64,000 bases of DNA from Diphasiastrum complanatum (taxonomy: Eukaryota; Streptophyta; Lycopodiopsida; Lycopodiales; Lycopodiaceae). Location: contig CM055103.1 in assembly GCA_029204225.1 (NCBI GenBank), forward strand, positions 49,521,756-49,585,755, given 5' to 3'. The notes below the pieces were generated by a model. It did no database searches. It saw only the letters and a list, made by a program, of their open reading frames with translations, and was not told the DNA's origin. Of this stretch, positions 1 through 12,429 are shown piece after piece; within the stretch, counting starts at the first letter, position 1, and every line of letters begins with the position of its first letter. The translations under genes and the position numbers were made by a program.

Positions 1-1420
1 AAGTCACTAGACCTCAGTTGTGTTATACAACTCAAGAGAAAGAGTTATTTGTTGTGATACATGCACTAAAACCTAGAGGCAGTCAGTTTATAGTGTATAC
101 AGATCACCAGCCTCTAGAGTACTTTTGTAATCATAACGACTTGAGGGGTTGTAAAGCTCGTTGGGTTGAGCTTATGCAAGAGTTTGATCATTAGATCCGA
201 TATGTCAAAGGTAGCTCTAACCAAGTTGTAGACGCTCTTAGTCAGATTGGTGAATTAAAAATACTTTTATTCACCCAGATTTTCATTGATCTATATCTTT
301 CATGGAGAGGAAAGTGCGATCAGATTTAAGGTCCTGTGAAAGATAAGAAGATAATGGAACAATTCTCAGAATGGGAAAGTTTGTGTACCAACGGGTGATC
401 CGAGTCTTATGTGGCTAAATGTAGACCTTGTCAATTAGCCAAAGCTATAAAGGCTGGAGGGTTGTTACATCCCCTAGATATCCTTCAAAAACAATGAGAA
501 AGTATGTCTATGGATTGTGTGGTTGGACTTCCAAGGACCCAATGCCAAAATGATTCTATTTGGGTTGTGGTGGACAGGTTGACTAAGTTAGCTACTTTTA
601 TACCAGTCAAGTCAATTACAAAGGCTAGAGATTTAGCCTAGATCTTTGTTGAAAGATTATTTAGGCTTTATGGACTGCCAAGTGATATAGTTAGTGATAG
701 AGATCCTAAATTTACAGGTCTGGTCAGTTGTAGAGAACTATCAGACTATGGATGATATGTTGAGAACATATGTGTCTCACAGGCAATCTTAGTGGGAAGA
801 TTACGTTCCTTTGATTGAGTTTGCTTACAATAGTAGAGAGCATTCTGCTATAGGTTATAGACATTTATGCTGATGTACGGTTTTCAACCTAGATCTTCGA
901 TGAATGTGATCCAGAAAGTTGCGGATTTCTTGCATGATATGCATGAAATATTGTAAGTGGCCCATGATTGTATCCGGAGCTAAGCACTATGCCCAAAAAA
1001 TTCTAAGACTATGCGTACAGGGAAGCATTATAAATTGTCTACCATATACTGTGGACTGTGTTAGATTATAAGAAAAATTGGTTCTTTAGCTTACGAACTA
1101 GATCTTCAGGACAAGACTACTACTCACCTAGTGTTTCATGTAAGTCGGTTAAAAATATGTTTACATGAAGTTGACATAGTTGGTTCAGAGGAGGATCTTA
1201 TCCATTTGGAGGACTTATTGCTTAGTGTACCTTTGGAACCTAAAAAAGTACTCTGAACCAAAGATAAACAATTGAGAAATCGTTCTATCTCTAAGTGCTT
1301 GATCAGGTGGAGGAGTCGGACTGAGGACGATGATTTATGGGAATGGGTCGAAAGCTTAAAGAAAAACTTCCCTAGTTTTCACTTCTGAGGACAAAAGTAG
1401 TTCAAGGGGGGAAGAATATT
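1..1420 (+). pseudogene. Ty3/gypsy pol remnant (RNase H, integrase, C-terminal tether)
   Basis: The piece enters the window inside RNase H: the residues YTTQEKELFVVIHAL and YTDHQPLEYF are readable at about 22-130, followed by YVKGSSNQVVDALSQ near 200-247. An integrase core follows at about 500-870 (LPSDIVSDRDPKFTG just before 720, then EFAYNSREHSA after a deletion that removed most of the middle of the core). A chromo-like tail (HLVFHVSRL, then WEWVESLKKNFP) is visible at about 1120-1380. Many in-frame stops and frame changes show it is dead. The domain order RNase H then integrase marks Ty3/gypsy rather than copia. A purine run at 1403-1414 is a likely polypurine tract, and the 3' LTR probably starts near TGTCCATGTCC at 1422. 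The 5' part lies outside the window. Confidence 0.85.
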
Positions 1421-4400
1421 ATGTCCATGTCCAATATGAGGGATTCAGAATAATTCCTGACATGGATAGCCAGTCACTCCAGTGTATGTGATTATTAGTT
1501 ATGCCTCGTCATTCCGGGCTTGGTTAGTAAAGTAATTAATAATCATATGAGGGCCCAAACCTATATTTGGACATAGGAGCACTTGCATGGTGTTTGACTC
1601 CTATAATGCAAGAATAGGAGGGCAATAGCTTATTATAGGTTGCGTGGGGATCCTAAGACAAATATTCTCTCCTCTTGGAGAGAATATATACTATGGAAAC
1701 TCACCCATCAACCTATTGAAATTTCGATTCATGAGCCAGGATCCTCGCCTCTCTTGTATTCACCTCGGCTTGGTGGTCAAGTGGTTAGGGTATTGACTAG
1801 CCATTTCTTGTTGGTTGGGTGGTTTATGCTCCACAGGTTTCCTATTGGTTTTCATGTGATAGGACTATCGAAGATCTTCACTTGGCGATCGTTATAAGAG
1901 GTTTGAGTCAAAATCGTCCTTGATATCGATAACCTCTCCAAGGTTAGAGAGGAGGCCAAAAAGAAGACATTTGAATTTGGCAAGGAAAAAAGAGAGTGAA
2001 ATGTGAATGGGAAGAGAGATGGTAGAAGCTTTAAGAAGATTGAAATCTTTGTTGAACTTAAAGCAAAAACCGTCGAGTTATTATACCCAAAAGGGAAAGC
2101 AAGAGAATATCTAGACCACCCAACTTAGAGCTGAAGTGAAGCAAAAAGTAGTTGGAAGCCAATGATTCAAACCTAACAAGACAGCGGAGTGAGGGACGAC
2201 CAGTTGGCAAATAAAGTCTTTAAAGGTGGAAGGGTCAGGGGAGAGAGCACCAAAGAAGACAACCACCAAAGTTTCAAAGAGAGAGGCTTGGGAGGCAGAA
2301 AGGGCTACAAGATCAGGATGAAAAGAGAGAGTTGAAGAGCTGACTAAGGAGATGATGGGATCCTTGTGACATTGACTTTTTTCAGGGCTAACCATTTTTC
2401 CAAAGAGACAGGGGAAGAAGGATTGGCAGGATTGTCCTTGAGGACCTCTGCAATGCTCAAAGAAGGAATGACTACACGAGGAGTAGGGAGAAGACCTCTT
2501 GAGCGAAGAGGCAGATTATTAGGAGCACTACTGAAGGCGGGAACAGAACCATTCTTGTCAAAGGGAGGGATAGGACAAGAAAACCTATTGCAGGAGGAGA
2601 ATGAGTCATTTTACGATTTTGGTTTTCAAAGTTATCTTTAAATCTTATGTATTGTACACAACGCCAATAAGATCTTGTACATCCTTTGAGTTGGTAGAAC
2701 TGTGCACAATCTACTAGAATACAATGTTGTGGAGAGACGTGTTGCACTACCTATACTTACTACTTAGAAAAGCCAAATGCATTTCAAAAGAGGGGCACAA
2801 AACCCACAATTAAGGTCGAAGACTTATTAATGCTAGTAGACACATGCACATATATAAACTAAACTTTGGTCCTCGAAGTGAGGAAATTGGATATAGGCCA
2901 CAATTTGGGGATGCACCCTACCATTACTGAGTACAATATTTATGCTGCACATCCACAAATGCACAACCAAGTTTTACACATACATGCACAATCACGCTTG
3001 GACCACACATACTATCAAGTGCCCCTTTTGCAACAAATGGGACTTCAACTTGGGTCTTCATGGACATAATTGCAACTTTTGTTCAACTATGCTATAACAA
3101 GGGTGTGCATAAAAAACAATAAGAGCATCTTCTTTCATGGACTACATAAAGATAAAAACATAATTAGTTTATTATATTAGTTTTGTATTCTTTATTTTAG
3201 TATATTGACTTCATAAAAGATACATTTTGCATGAAAAAGAACTACATCCTTCTAGTATATTTTGTCTAACCTAGAAAAGAATCCTGATATGAAGAATACT
3301 TTCTTGAAAATATTAAATACTAAATAGCTATTGCTAAGTCTTTATATGTGCTATCACAATTATCTTAATTTAACTTTTTAGCATTATCCAAGCTTGTCAA
3401 ATAAGCTAATCTCAAATAAAACAATGGTGTCTATAAACATGATTTATTGAAAATAATTCAGGTGCTCTTTGAATGAATTATTGAGATGATCATACCATTT
3501 CTAGTGAAGTTTCTTACTACTTATTTTGGTGTCCCCCAAAAAACCATAACAATAATAAACGATGTGTAAACAATGAGTGAAAGGAGAATGCTTAGGATGG
3601 AACAATACACATGTAGACACACTTTGGCACACACTCTACACACTCCAAGCACATGCAAGCACACTCGTGCATGCATGTAGCATATGCCATAGAGATAATT
3701 ATGTTGCCAAATAAGGATTTGTTGGCTAGAAGGACCATTTTAATAGTCAACATATGACAAATGTTGGATTTTCAAGCATAAAAGAGGCCTAATCAAAAGT
3801 TTGAAATATGGCCTTTTTTTAGCCATGTTAAATATCAATGTAGAAATGTCTATAACTTTTCATATTTAGGAGTCCATAAAAGCATGGGAATTGCAAGTAA
3901 AGCCCTTTCTAGAAGCCAACTTATTTTGCAAAAATGCAATTCACTTTTTTTATTTTCACCAAAAATTGCATGTTTTCTTATAATCTTACTTGAATACAAA
4001 ACATCATCTATGTCAATTGCTTCTCCAGGGGTTGTACAACATGATCACTATATTTTTAAAGGCCAAATTCTAAAGTTATATAAAAACAAGCAAAGCATAT
4101 AGCTCTCAAATCCATGCTTGCAAGCAAAAATCTTGGAGGTACTGTTGCAAATTTGTCTATGCCTTTTTGTGGACATACATTGTAAACATTGTAAGTAGAA
4201 AAGTGCATACCTCAAATTAAAGTAAGTGCACAAATTCATCCCATACTTTATGTATGAAAAATTATAAGCATTTTTAAATAGTAAATATTAACCATAGTCC
4301 TCTAGTAATTGGTGTTGACGAATAACTCCTTTCTCTTTATTGTCATTCAGTCACACAAAGAGGACATCCAAGAGCAAAATAAACATGACCTTGTTAAAAA

Positions 4401-5824
4401 GAAAGGTTATAGAAGGAAAAGAATGAATTGTGATTGCCAATGTGAGATATGCATTTATGGCAAGAAAAGTTCAATGAGTTCTCACATATGTTCTGAGAAT
4501 CAAGAGGAAAGGGTGGAGATTCAAAATAGCATCATGCATACATATTCACGGAACTCAACAACCTGAATAACCGTCTCTACAAAAAAATAGAAAGAGAGCT
4601 CTTCACAACAATTCATCTTATGTAAACCTTCAAAAGGATGTAAAGGAATTTGATTCATTGACATCCCTTTCAAACTCATAGAAGTCAACCACCAGATAAG
4701 CCCTACTCCAAAAATATTATATGTATATTAAAAGGAGACTTAACCACCCAACTTTCCCTCATAAAAATGTTTCACAAATTTTATTCCTAAGTTTATACTA
4801 AATGCATGGCTCAATGGAATATGAAGGCTTGATTGATGAAATTCTTGATCATGCTAGTAGGATAGTCTCTGAAGAAAATTGAGTTGATCGACTCACAAAC
4901 AAACCAAAGAACCAAAACTAAAGTGGACAATACAAAAAATGAAATCACAAAAATAGGAGAAGGAATCACAAGAACACATAAACTAACTTGTTAATCAGCT
5001 CAATAAGCACAAGGATGTCACCAAGACCTTTTGTGTAGTGTCGTATAATAAATAAGGTGGAGGATAATCTAGTATATAGAATAGTCTAAACTATGATGCT
5101 AGATTTTGGCTTCTAAGGATCAAAATAAGTTTGCATCATCCTTCTTGTGGGAATTTGCAAACTATCAATATTTTGCTAAGATAAGAAACGATTAAATCTT
5201 CAACAATATAACTTGTTGAATGACAATTTGAAGCTCCATTCATTGTTGCTTAGTTGACTCTTGTTGTTTATTGACACATAAAATAGGTTGTTGACACGAT
5301 GACAACTCAAATTATAGGGCCTGATTCTATGAAACCTTTTTTCTAATTTTATTGTTGTCTATTTAATATGAGTTGTTGTCAATCCAGATTCTTATCCCTC
5401 ATGGCACTGTATGGTGACCAATAATTTTTTCTAAAAATAAGATATTCACCTTTTGAGAGTTACTGTAATTTTTTTCCAAGTTTAATGAGTTTCAATAATA
5501 TGGTGGTTGTGAAAACCAACACATGTCCAAAGACAATTTCTTGCAAAATGCCACCCAAATAGAAGCATCCAATGCTAGTTGGCAATGTATTTTCATACAC
5601 ATCATATGTTATGCACAAAAGTTACATTATTTATTGACATAGACTAAAGGCTAGTTCATAGATTTTTATGCACACCGACAACATATTGTTGTACATACAT
5701 TGCAAGATTATAATGTATTGTAAATAGAGTTGTTATAGAGCATATCCATCATGTACATAACCAATGTTATTTGTACACAAAAAATTCAGTCTTCGTCCAC
5801 CCCAAAAAAAGAACACCCATCATT

Positions 5825-5900
5825 GAGCACCATGCAAAGGATTTTTGATATTAAGCACCATGCAAATGTTCTTTGATATTAAGCACCATGCAAATATTTC
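5825..5900 (+). repeat. 28-bp tandem repeat, about 2.7 copies
   Basis: Three tandem copies of a 28-bp unit beginning with AAGCACCATGCAAA (first copy GAGCACC) start at 5825, 5853 and 5881. The last is partial. The spacing is exact and copies differ at only a few positions, so the duplication is local and fairly recent. Confidence 0.85.
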
Positions 5901-7203
5901 CTACCTGAATTACCAATTTATGCCATAATTCACAGTCATGCATATTACTTGATGAAACCGCTCGATCTATTGGTATTGATGATGTAGACCATGAAATTTT
6001 GTGTTCAACATATTTCTTTTACATATAAGGATACTACTTTAGTTGGATGGTAAAACATTTTGTAGTCAATATTTATGATGGATATGATCTTAACAATTGG
6101 GACTCTACTCAATTTTGTCGTGAACTCCCTCAGGCTTTGATCTTGAGCTTAAATGTACTAGGTAAAGTCCAACTCGTGGGACATTACAACAAAATTAGAC
6201 AATTGGCTAGAAAATAATTTTGGAAGTTGTATGTGAAGCTTAGAGTTTTAGTGTCTATACTACACTAGAAGATTTTATTTTTTAATTTAAAGGAGGAAGC
6301 ACTCTCCAAAAATATGTAGTCCACTGTAGAAATGATGTAAAATGGCAGTCTTAGGTGTAGTTTGGCATAATCTACGAATATGGCTACAAGAATGACTACT
6401 AAGTATAAGAAAAATAATGAGTATTAAAAGTCGCACGAGTTTTTCTCCAACATGGTATTGATTTTGGCATCCATTGAAGAAATTCAAGAAGCACATTAAT
6501 CATTTTCTATAAGGATATTACAAGCCAATAATAAGTAAATATGTGTGGGCAATAGAAAGCTTTTGATGGTAAAGGGGGAATGCATTACAGTTCTTTTCAC
6601 ATGAAAAAAGATTTATTTATCAAGTTTAATAGTTGTTCATTCATGGCTCACCGTAATGCTTTGATAGTAGATTTTGCTTGGTGAAAGGTCACTAAAATAT
6701 CTCCAATATTCTATGCAAAATTAAACACATATAAAAGGCTAGCATGTTCTCATGGCTCGTGGAAAGGTCGAATAAAAACCCCGAAATACGAGAATCATGC
6801 AAGCACACAATTTACAAGGTAAATAAATCATCAAATTTGCCAAAATATATATGAGGATCAAAAGGTGTTTATGATCATGTAAATTTCTCAGTGGAGAATT
6901 ATATGGTTTGATGGACAAGCAAATTGGATATGTCCAAGGTGCATCTCTCTTATGCTTTAGTTATGTTTTGATGAGGTGAGTGACTAGATTATGCTCAAAT
7001 GGAAACCAATGAGAGTTAAATGCCATTTGTTGGGTTGTGAGCATTAATATTGCTAGTTGTTTTAGTAAAGTTTCCCATAACCCACAACGAAGGTCAATTA
7101 CTAAATTGTTAATTTTGATGGTCGGTTCTAGTTACATCATAAATTTATTCAATGATTTCTTAGAAGAATGGTTGTTCTACTTTTTTATGGAAGCCATCTA
7201 AGA

Positions 7204-7285
7204 CACACAACATTTTGCCTTATTGGGCACTTAAAAGGCCTCACCCAAAACTTTTGAGAGTCCTTATTAGGCAAAATGTTGTGTG
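7204..7285. repeat. 17-bp perfect inverted repeat with 48-nt loop
   Basis: CACACAACATTTTGCCT at 7204-7220 is the exact reverse complement of 7269-7285. The loop is 48 nt. It could be the core of a small foldback element or MITE; no clear target duplication is visible. It lies about 450 bp upstream of the permease TATA-like site. Confidence 0.75.
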
Positions 7286-7731
7286 GTTGGCTTGTGTAAT
7301 GGCTTATATATGCTTATAATGTCACACGATGATTATCAATCTTGAATCTGATGGGCATTTGCATTTATGAAATTTGGATGAATAGCCATAGGTTTTTGTT
7401 TTTTTGGGGGGGGGAAGGACTTAGAAGGACATACGAGACCATTCCACCTAAAAAGAACGTCCACTCGAGGGGAGTAGTCGGTAGGGCCCAAGAAGATGGA
7501 CCTTCCTTGCCCTAATTTTTATTTTTTACTTTTTATTATTGTTTTTTTTGCTGTTTTTGCATGCACCTTTTGGGTGGAAGGTGCACGTAAAAAAAGGTAA
7601 AAGTATATAGCAGTTTGTGCTAGGTAAAAAGAACTGAAAATGGTCAAATGATCGCAAAAAAATAGCAATTGTGCTCTCTAAAAGATCTGAAAATGGCCGG
7701 AATCAAAGCTCAAAAGAAATTTGTGCACTCT

Positions 7732-7739
7732 TATATATT
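7732..7739 (+). promoter_or_regulatory. TATA-like box of the permease gene
   Basis: TATATATT lies about 140 bp upstream of the chosen ATG at 7877. If it is used, transcription would start near 7765 with a 5' leader of roughly 110 nt. This also argues against an in-frame upstream ATG at 7721, which would then be untranscribed. Confidence 0.4.
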
Positions 7740-7876
7740 GCTGCAAAATACTAAATACCAAAAAGAAAAAAAAGTGTGGCAACTTTTGTTATGGACATGT
7801 ATATATGCTACCTAAATGCTGCATTTACTTGATCTCGATCTTTCTCCCTGCTGCGTGCTGTGATCGTCGAGCGACG

Positions 7877-8678
7877 ATGGCAGTGAATCCACATCACAGT
7901 GGCAGCAATAGTCCCTCGGAGATGGCAGTCGCAGTTGGAGATGAATTTGCAATACCAACAATTCATGAGCTTTCTGATAAGAAGCTGGGCATCGATCAGG
8001 ATGAGAAGCGTTTGAATGAGCTTGGATACAAGCAAGAGTATCGGAGAGTGATGAGCCCCTTCCAACAATGGGCTTACACTTTCTCCTACACAGCACCTCT
8101 TGGATTCATCACCGGCTATTATGGCTACATGTATTCCTACGGTGGCCCTGTAACAATCTTTTGGGGATTTCTTGCCACCACATTTGGTACACTGTGCATG
8201 GCTTTTGCCATGTCTGAGGTGATCTCTGCCTTCCCCACCTTGGGGAGTGTTTACTACTGGGTGGCTCAGCTGGTTCCCAAGAAGCATGCTCCCATTTTTT
8301 CCTGGTTTGTGGGTTGGGTTTATTTGATTGGATCTTTCTGTGGGACTGCTCTTAATGAGTATCTTCTTGCTCAGCTGATTGCAACCATCATTCTTCTGGC
8401 TACCGGAGGAGCACAAGGTGGAGGGTACAGCATGTCCAGGAATGCGGTACAGTATCTCGATCTACTGGCAATGCTTTTTCATATTTTAAATCTTACAGTT
8501 TCTGATTAATCTTATAATTAGCAAGATGAAAATCTTCAACCAAGGAAATTTGACCTGTCGTTAATGTTGTTATTGTCATCAATTGCTGTAGGTGTGGCAT
8601 CATGACCATTCCTTGTCTGTTGAATTCGAATGCGGAAAATTGATGCTGAGTCTAATTTAACATTTGCTCTAGCGCAGC

Positions 8679-8764
<86 letters not shown>

Positions 8765-10718
8765 TGGCAAAAGATTTTGAAATTCCGAGAAAGGAATGGC
8801 TGCACTTCGAGTGTAAATGGTTCAACTTGAAACCAGTGGATAAAAAAAACATTGTAACTTCAAAAAATCTGAAGTGGTGTCGCTGGAATGATTGATCTAC
8901 TTTATAGACATATCATGATCTGTATATCTTGCTAGGCTTGCTTACTAAAAACCTGCTAGCCTTGAGTGTGAAGGCCTTCTTACTCAAAATTAACCTGCGA
9001 CACATTTCGATGCTTTATCTGATTCCTGTTTTGCACTTGATTTTGGAACAGGTGGTAGGAGTCACCGCAGCTCTCTTTGTGGTACATTTTTTTGTGTCTA
9101 TTGTGAGCACCAAGTGGCTGGGCCACCTGAGTACTCTTGGAGCATGGTTTCAGATTCTGTCAATCGCTGTGATTGCCATCACATTACTGGCCATTTCCCC
9201 CAAGTATCAGAGTGCAAGATTTGTATTCACGCATTTCGTCCACGCCCCAGGTCAAGGCGTCAAGAGTTCAGTTTTGGTGGTTCTTCTGGGTTTGCCATAT
9301 TTCCAATCAATTCTGACAGGATTTGAGGTGGGTTCTCATGTGGTAGAAGAGGTCGTTACTGCTGCAATGGCAGGCCCACGTGCCATGATTCGTAGTGTGT
9401 ATGTTACTGCTGGCACAGAGATCATCCTACTTCTGGTCATGACCTTCTGCATACAAGACCCTAATAACCTTTTAGACGACCAGACGGCCACAGGTATGCA
9501 GGCCGAAGCAATTGTGAGTCACTAAAGTTTGCCAGTTTCCAGACTTTTTCTCTTAAGCTTTTAATTCTGTGTTTCATGCGTGATTAATCAGGCTCTTACG
9601 TTGAAGTTTGATCCAAGGTGCCACAAAGAGAGTATCTCTGCTTACCCATTTCAATGTTTGCGGAATGTTAAATAGAGAAAAACTTCAAGCTCTTGAAGTG
9701 CCTTCTATTATCTATAGGTGATTTCGGATCAATCAATAAAAAAAGGGTTAATCAATAGGGCATAATCTACCTCGTTAATGTAGAAATAGATTGTTTCGTG
9801 TAGACGAAAGACCGTCTCAGAATATCATCTTCGTGATGCTGCCATAGTGATTTCTAGAATATTGCTTTGTAGGTGGAGGAGACGTTACAGCAGCCTCCCA
9901 GATCTTTTACGATTGCTTTCAGGCGAAGTTCAAACATGGGACTGCTGGTGCGGTAGTCTTTACTGCGCTCGCTGCTGGCTCCTTATTCTTTGGCAACATC
10001 ACCAACGTCACACTCACAGCCAGAATGGTAATTCATCTCTGCGAGTTTTTATACACTTTCTCCGTGAAATCATACTTTATTGATAGATTGTGTCTTTCTG
10101 ATGATTCAATCACAATTCCAGCAACTATCGTCTTAAGGAAGTCAGTGTCATCTCCTATTTGCAACCTGTGATGCACGATGTAACACGAAGTGTTTTACAT
10201 TTGACCAGGCATATGCCATGGCAAGAGATGAGGCGTTGCCGGGGTATAAATACTGGGCAAAGCTAACCAAAAAGGAGCGTATCCCACTTATTGCAACTGT
10301 CCTTACAGTCATTGGCTCCTTCATCAGCACACTGCCAGCTCTTGGCAGCAGTGTTGCATTCACCGCCATCACTGCTATGTCAACGATCACAGCATATGTA
10401 CCTTACAGTGTGGTTTTGATATGTCGTCATGCATTCAAAAATGACTTCAAACCTGGTCCTTTCTCTCTAGGTCCATATGCAATCTGGATCGGAGGCTGGG
10501 GAGCAGCCTGGGGCTTGCTCATGTCACTCCTCTTCTGCTTGCCACCTTCGTATCCTGTCACTGTCAGCACCTTCAACTATGCACCTATCAGCATGGTGGG
10601 CTGCATGCTTGTGGGTGCAATCTACTGGTGTCTTGTTGGAAAAAAGAATTTCCATGGACCTCGCCGCACTGTAACTGAAGCCACTGATTTGGAGAGGAGC
10701 ACAACTAGCTCCACATAA
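7877..10718 (+). CDS. APC-superfamily amino acid permease, BAT1/ACT-like, 4 exons
   Basis: Exons 7877-8446, 9052-9513, 9902-10027 and 10209-10718 join in phase 0 to give 555 aa, near the family's usual 500-550. All introns are GT-AG (605, 388 and 181 bp). The ATG at 7877 has A at -3 and G at +4. A hydrophilic N-terminus of about 60 residues carries ELGYKQEYRR (about 48-57), a hallmark of the amino acid/choline transporter branch that includes plant BAT1 and fungal GABA permeases. Glycine-rich first helices follow (TAPLGFITGYYGYMY), then SEVISAFPTLGSVYYW, and FKPGPFSLGPYAIW near the C-terminus. About 12 membrane helices are expected. By family, it should be a membrane transporter of amino acids or GABA; substrate and membrane cannot be read from sequence. 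The frame is intact, so I take it as functional. Confidence 0.9.
8682..8760 (+). repeat. Compound (CT)n(CA)n microsatellite in permease intron 1
   Basis: About 24 CT units run directly into about 15 CA units with a clean junction at about 8730. It lies inside intron 1 (8447-9051). Open frames over it on both strands are only dinucleotide translations. It should be highly length-polymorphic. Confidence 0.97.
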
Positions 10719-10981
10719 GATAACTAACAAAGTTACACCCATCAATCTGATCCAACTCTTTAGAACATATTGCAGTAGAGACAGCAGGCAGGTGTTAGAG
10801 GGTTCGGTCCTAGGAGATTGGGAAAATGAGGAAAATGGAGCAAACAGGGGAAGAGATTTTCAAGGGAAACAAGGCATGGCGCTAGATAATTTTGCTAAAG
10901 CAAAGCCATAACAGAATTCATGAAATTCTGCTTTTTGTAAAGAGACTCTGAAAACAAATGTTGAGTATAAGAACGCAATAT

Positions 10982-10987
10982 AATAAA
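10982..10987 (+). terminator. Candidate polyadenylation signal of the permease
   Basis: AATAAA lies about 265 nt after the permease stop codon. It is the first canonical hexamer I noticed downstream on the plus strand. Plant signals are loose, so this is tentative. Confidence 0.35.
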
Positions 10988-11837
10988 AAGCACTCCCATC
11001 TTCCTATAACATGTTGATACCATGCATTGATCTATATCATAAGCCAAGGAATCTCGTTGTTTTGAACATTGATAACAAAGCGTGAGTAAGAGAGAAGAGG
11101 CAATACTTCGAAGAATAGAGTCTCTCACTCAATGTAACTTTCCAAAGTATTACAAATGCCTGATCCTTGAAGAAAGCCATCAAGCTAGGACACTGTATTG
11201 ATGCAAAGACTAGACTTGATCAGTAAGTAACTAGTAGAAAACCTGTCTAACAAAGAATCGTTGTGTGAGCATGATGGACACACTTCCAATGAGGTGGTAA
11301 CACCATCAACCGATGAGAACACAAACGGGCATCGTGCACCATGAATTAGTACATTGAAGAGTTCACCAAGTTTTATTTGGAGAAGATCTTCATTTGGTTT
11401 ATAATAGATAACAAAATTTTCAGTGCACTCCAAGCAAAACATATGCTCTTACCACTAACTTACTTTTGTGTGTATTTGTTCTTTGATGAGGTTTATGATT
11501 GCTTATGATTGATCTCATGTTTGGTCACCATTGTATCTTTCTATCGTCAATGCAAGCTTACATTTCTTTTGGTGTCTTTGTAATTCTTGACCTCCATGAG
11601 GTTATTCCAACTCATCAAAGAAAAAATCATGAAGGTCATGGAGTGTAAGTAGACTCTATTCTAGCTTTCCAAGTAGAATAATTAGATGGATTTAGCCTCT
11701 CACTAGACTCCAAGCTGAATCCACCTATAGATATCATCTTGATCATCTAGTTTCTGGCACACAAAGATGTAAGAAATGGATGTATAATATGAGTAGAAGA
11801 TCGTCAGCTCATAGGGAGCATTACAGGAGATTTGAGC
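10988..11837. other. Intergenic stretch with no recognised content
   Basis: Between the permease 3' end and the foldback region I see no gene, primer site or clear repeat. Short open frames on the minus strand (10895-11128, 11185-11442) show no family signature. Confidence 0.5.
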
Positions 11838-12180
11838 TCCAAAAAGACCCTTTAAGAATTCGTGCAAGATGTCTTTTATATTATTAAAATATTATAACAC
11901 TAATACTTTTGACTTGCCATAACTTTTTAGTCAAGCCTCAGAAGTATGTCATGCAACATATCACTGGAAAGCCCTTGTTGAGCGCTTTCCAATGCACCAA
12001 ACTCCGCTAAATTTGGACTTACCACTAAAAAGTTATGCCATTTTTAGTGTGGAATCAAAATGTGGACTCAAAAAAGTTACATTACGTAGATTTCAAAATT
12101 GAGTGTTTTGATTGGTCCATGTATAAGAAAAAATTGAGAAAAAAATATAAAAAAAATCTTTACAAAGGGTCTTTTTTGGA
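11838..12180. repeat. Imperfect foldback region, possibly inside a Ty3 LTR
   Basis: TCCAAAAAGACCCTTT at 11838-11853 recurs inverted, with one extra A, at 12164-12180. An inner pair, GCCATAACTTTTTAGT at 11916-11931, is matched inverted (one mismatch) at 12024-12039. The two pairs have centres about 30 bp apart, so this is a rough palindrome with indels. It lies just downstream (minus-strand sense) of the candidate 3' LTR start of the large Ty3 element and may be part of that LTR. Confidence 0.5.
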
Positions 12181-12429
12181 TTTAGAACTCTTGGGTGAGA
12201 ACCTTCTTGTCTCTGGTTGATCTGCCAGGAAGTCATCATCACCCCCCCATGTCAGTGTTAGTTTCTAGAAGGTTAGGGATGGAATGGTCTGGAGAGAGGG
12301 GTGCGGGAATGACAGGTTTTGGAGGAGGTGGGTTTAACAAGTTATACGCCGCACCGGGGAAGTGGAGTTGTTGGAGGAACTCGTCCCGTCGGGCTTTGTA
12401 TGTGTCAGCTGGACCTTTTGATGGGCCCA

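Larger units (their letters stand above)
1421..7731. other. Gene-poor stretch, probable LTR remnant then unrecognised sequence
   Basis: The first few hundred bases probably belong to the 3' LTR of the preceding Ty3 piece, but no second copy exists here to fix its end. I recognise no protein-coding gene in the rest; short open frames (for example 1640-1897, 2366-2641, 4309-4566) show no family signature. A degraded coding-like stretch on the plus strand at about 5950-6240 gives readable residues such as NNWDSTQFCRELPQ, which I cannot place. The sequence is AT-rich, and fits decayed transposon DNA. Confidence 0.5.

Noticed and set aside
7721-7876. Upstream in-frame ATG extending the permease by 52 residues
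   Set aside because: It lies upstream of the TATA-like site, lacks family similarity, and the ATG at 7877 has a much better context.
7808-8416. 202-codon frame on the minus strand
   Set aside because: It is antisense to permease exon 1, which has clear family motifs on the plus strand.
8536-8852. Frames rich in CVCVCV or SLSLSL
   Set aside because: They translate the CT/CA microsatellite in intron 1.
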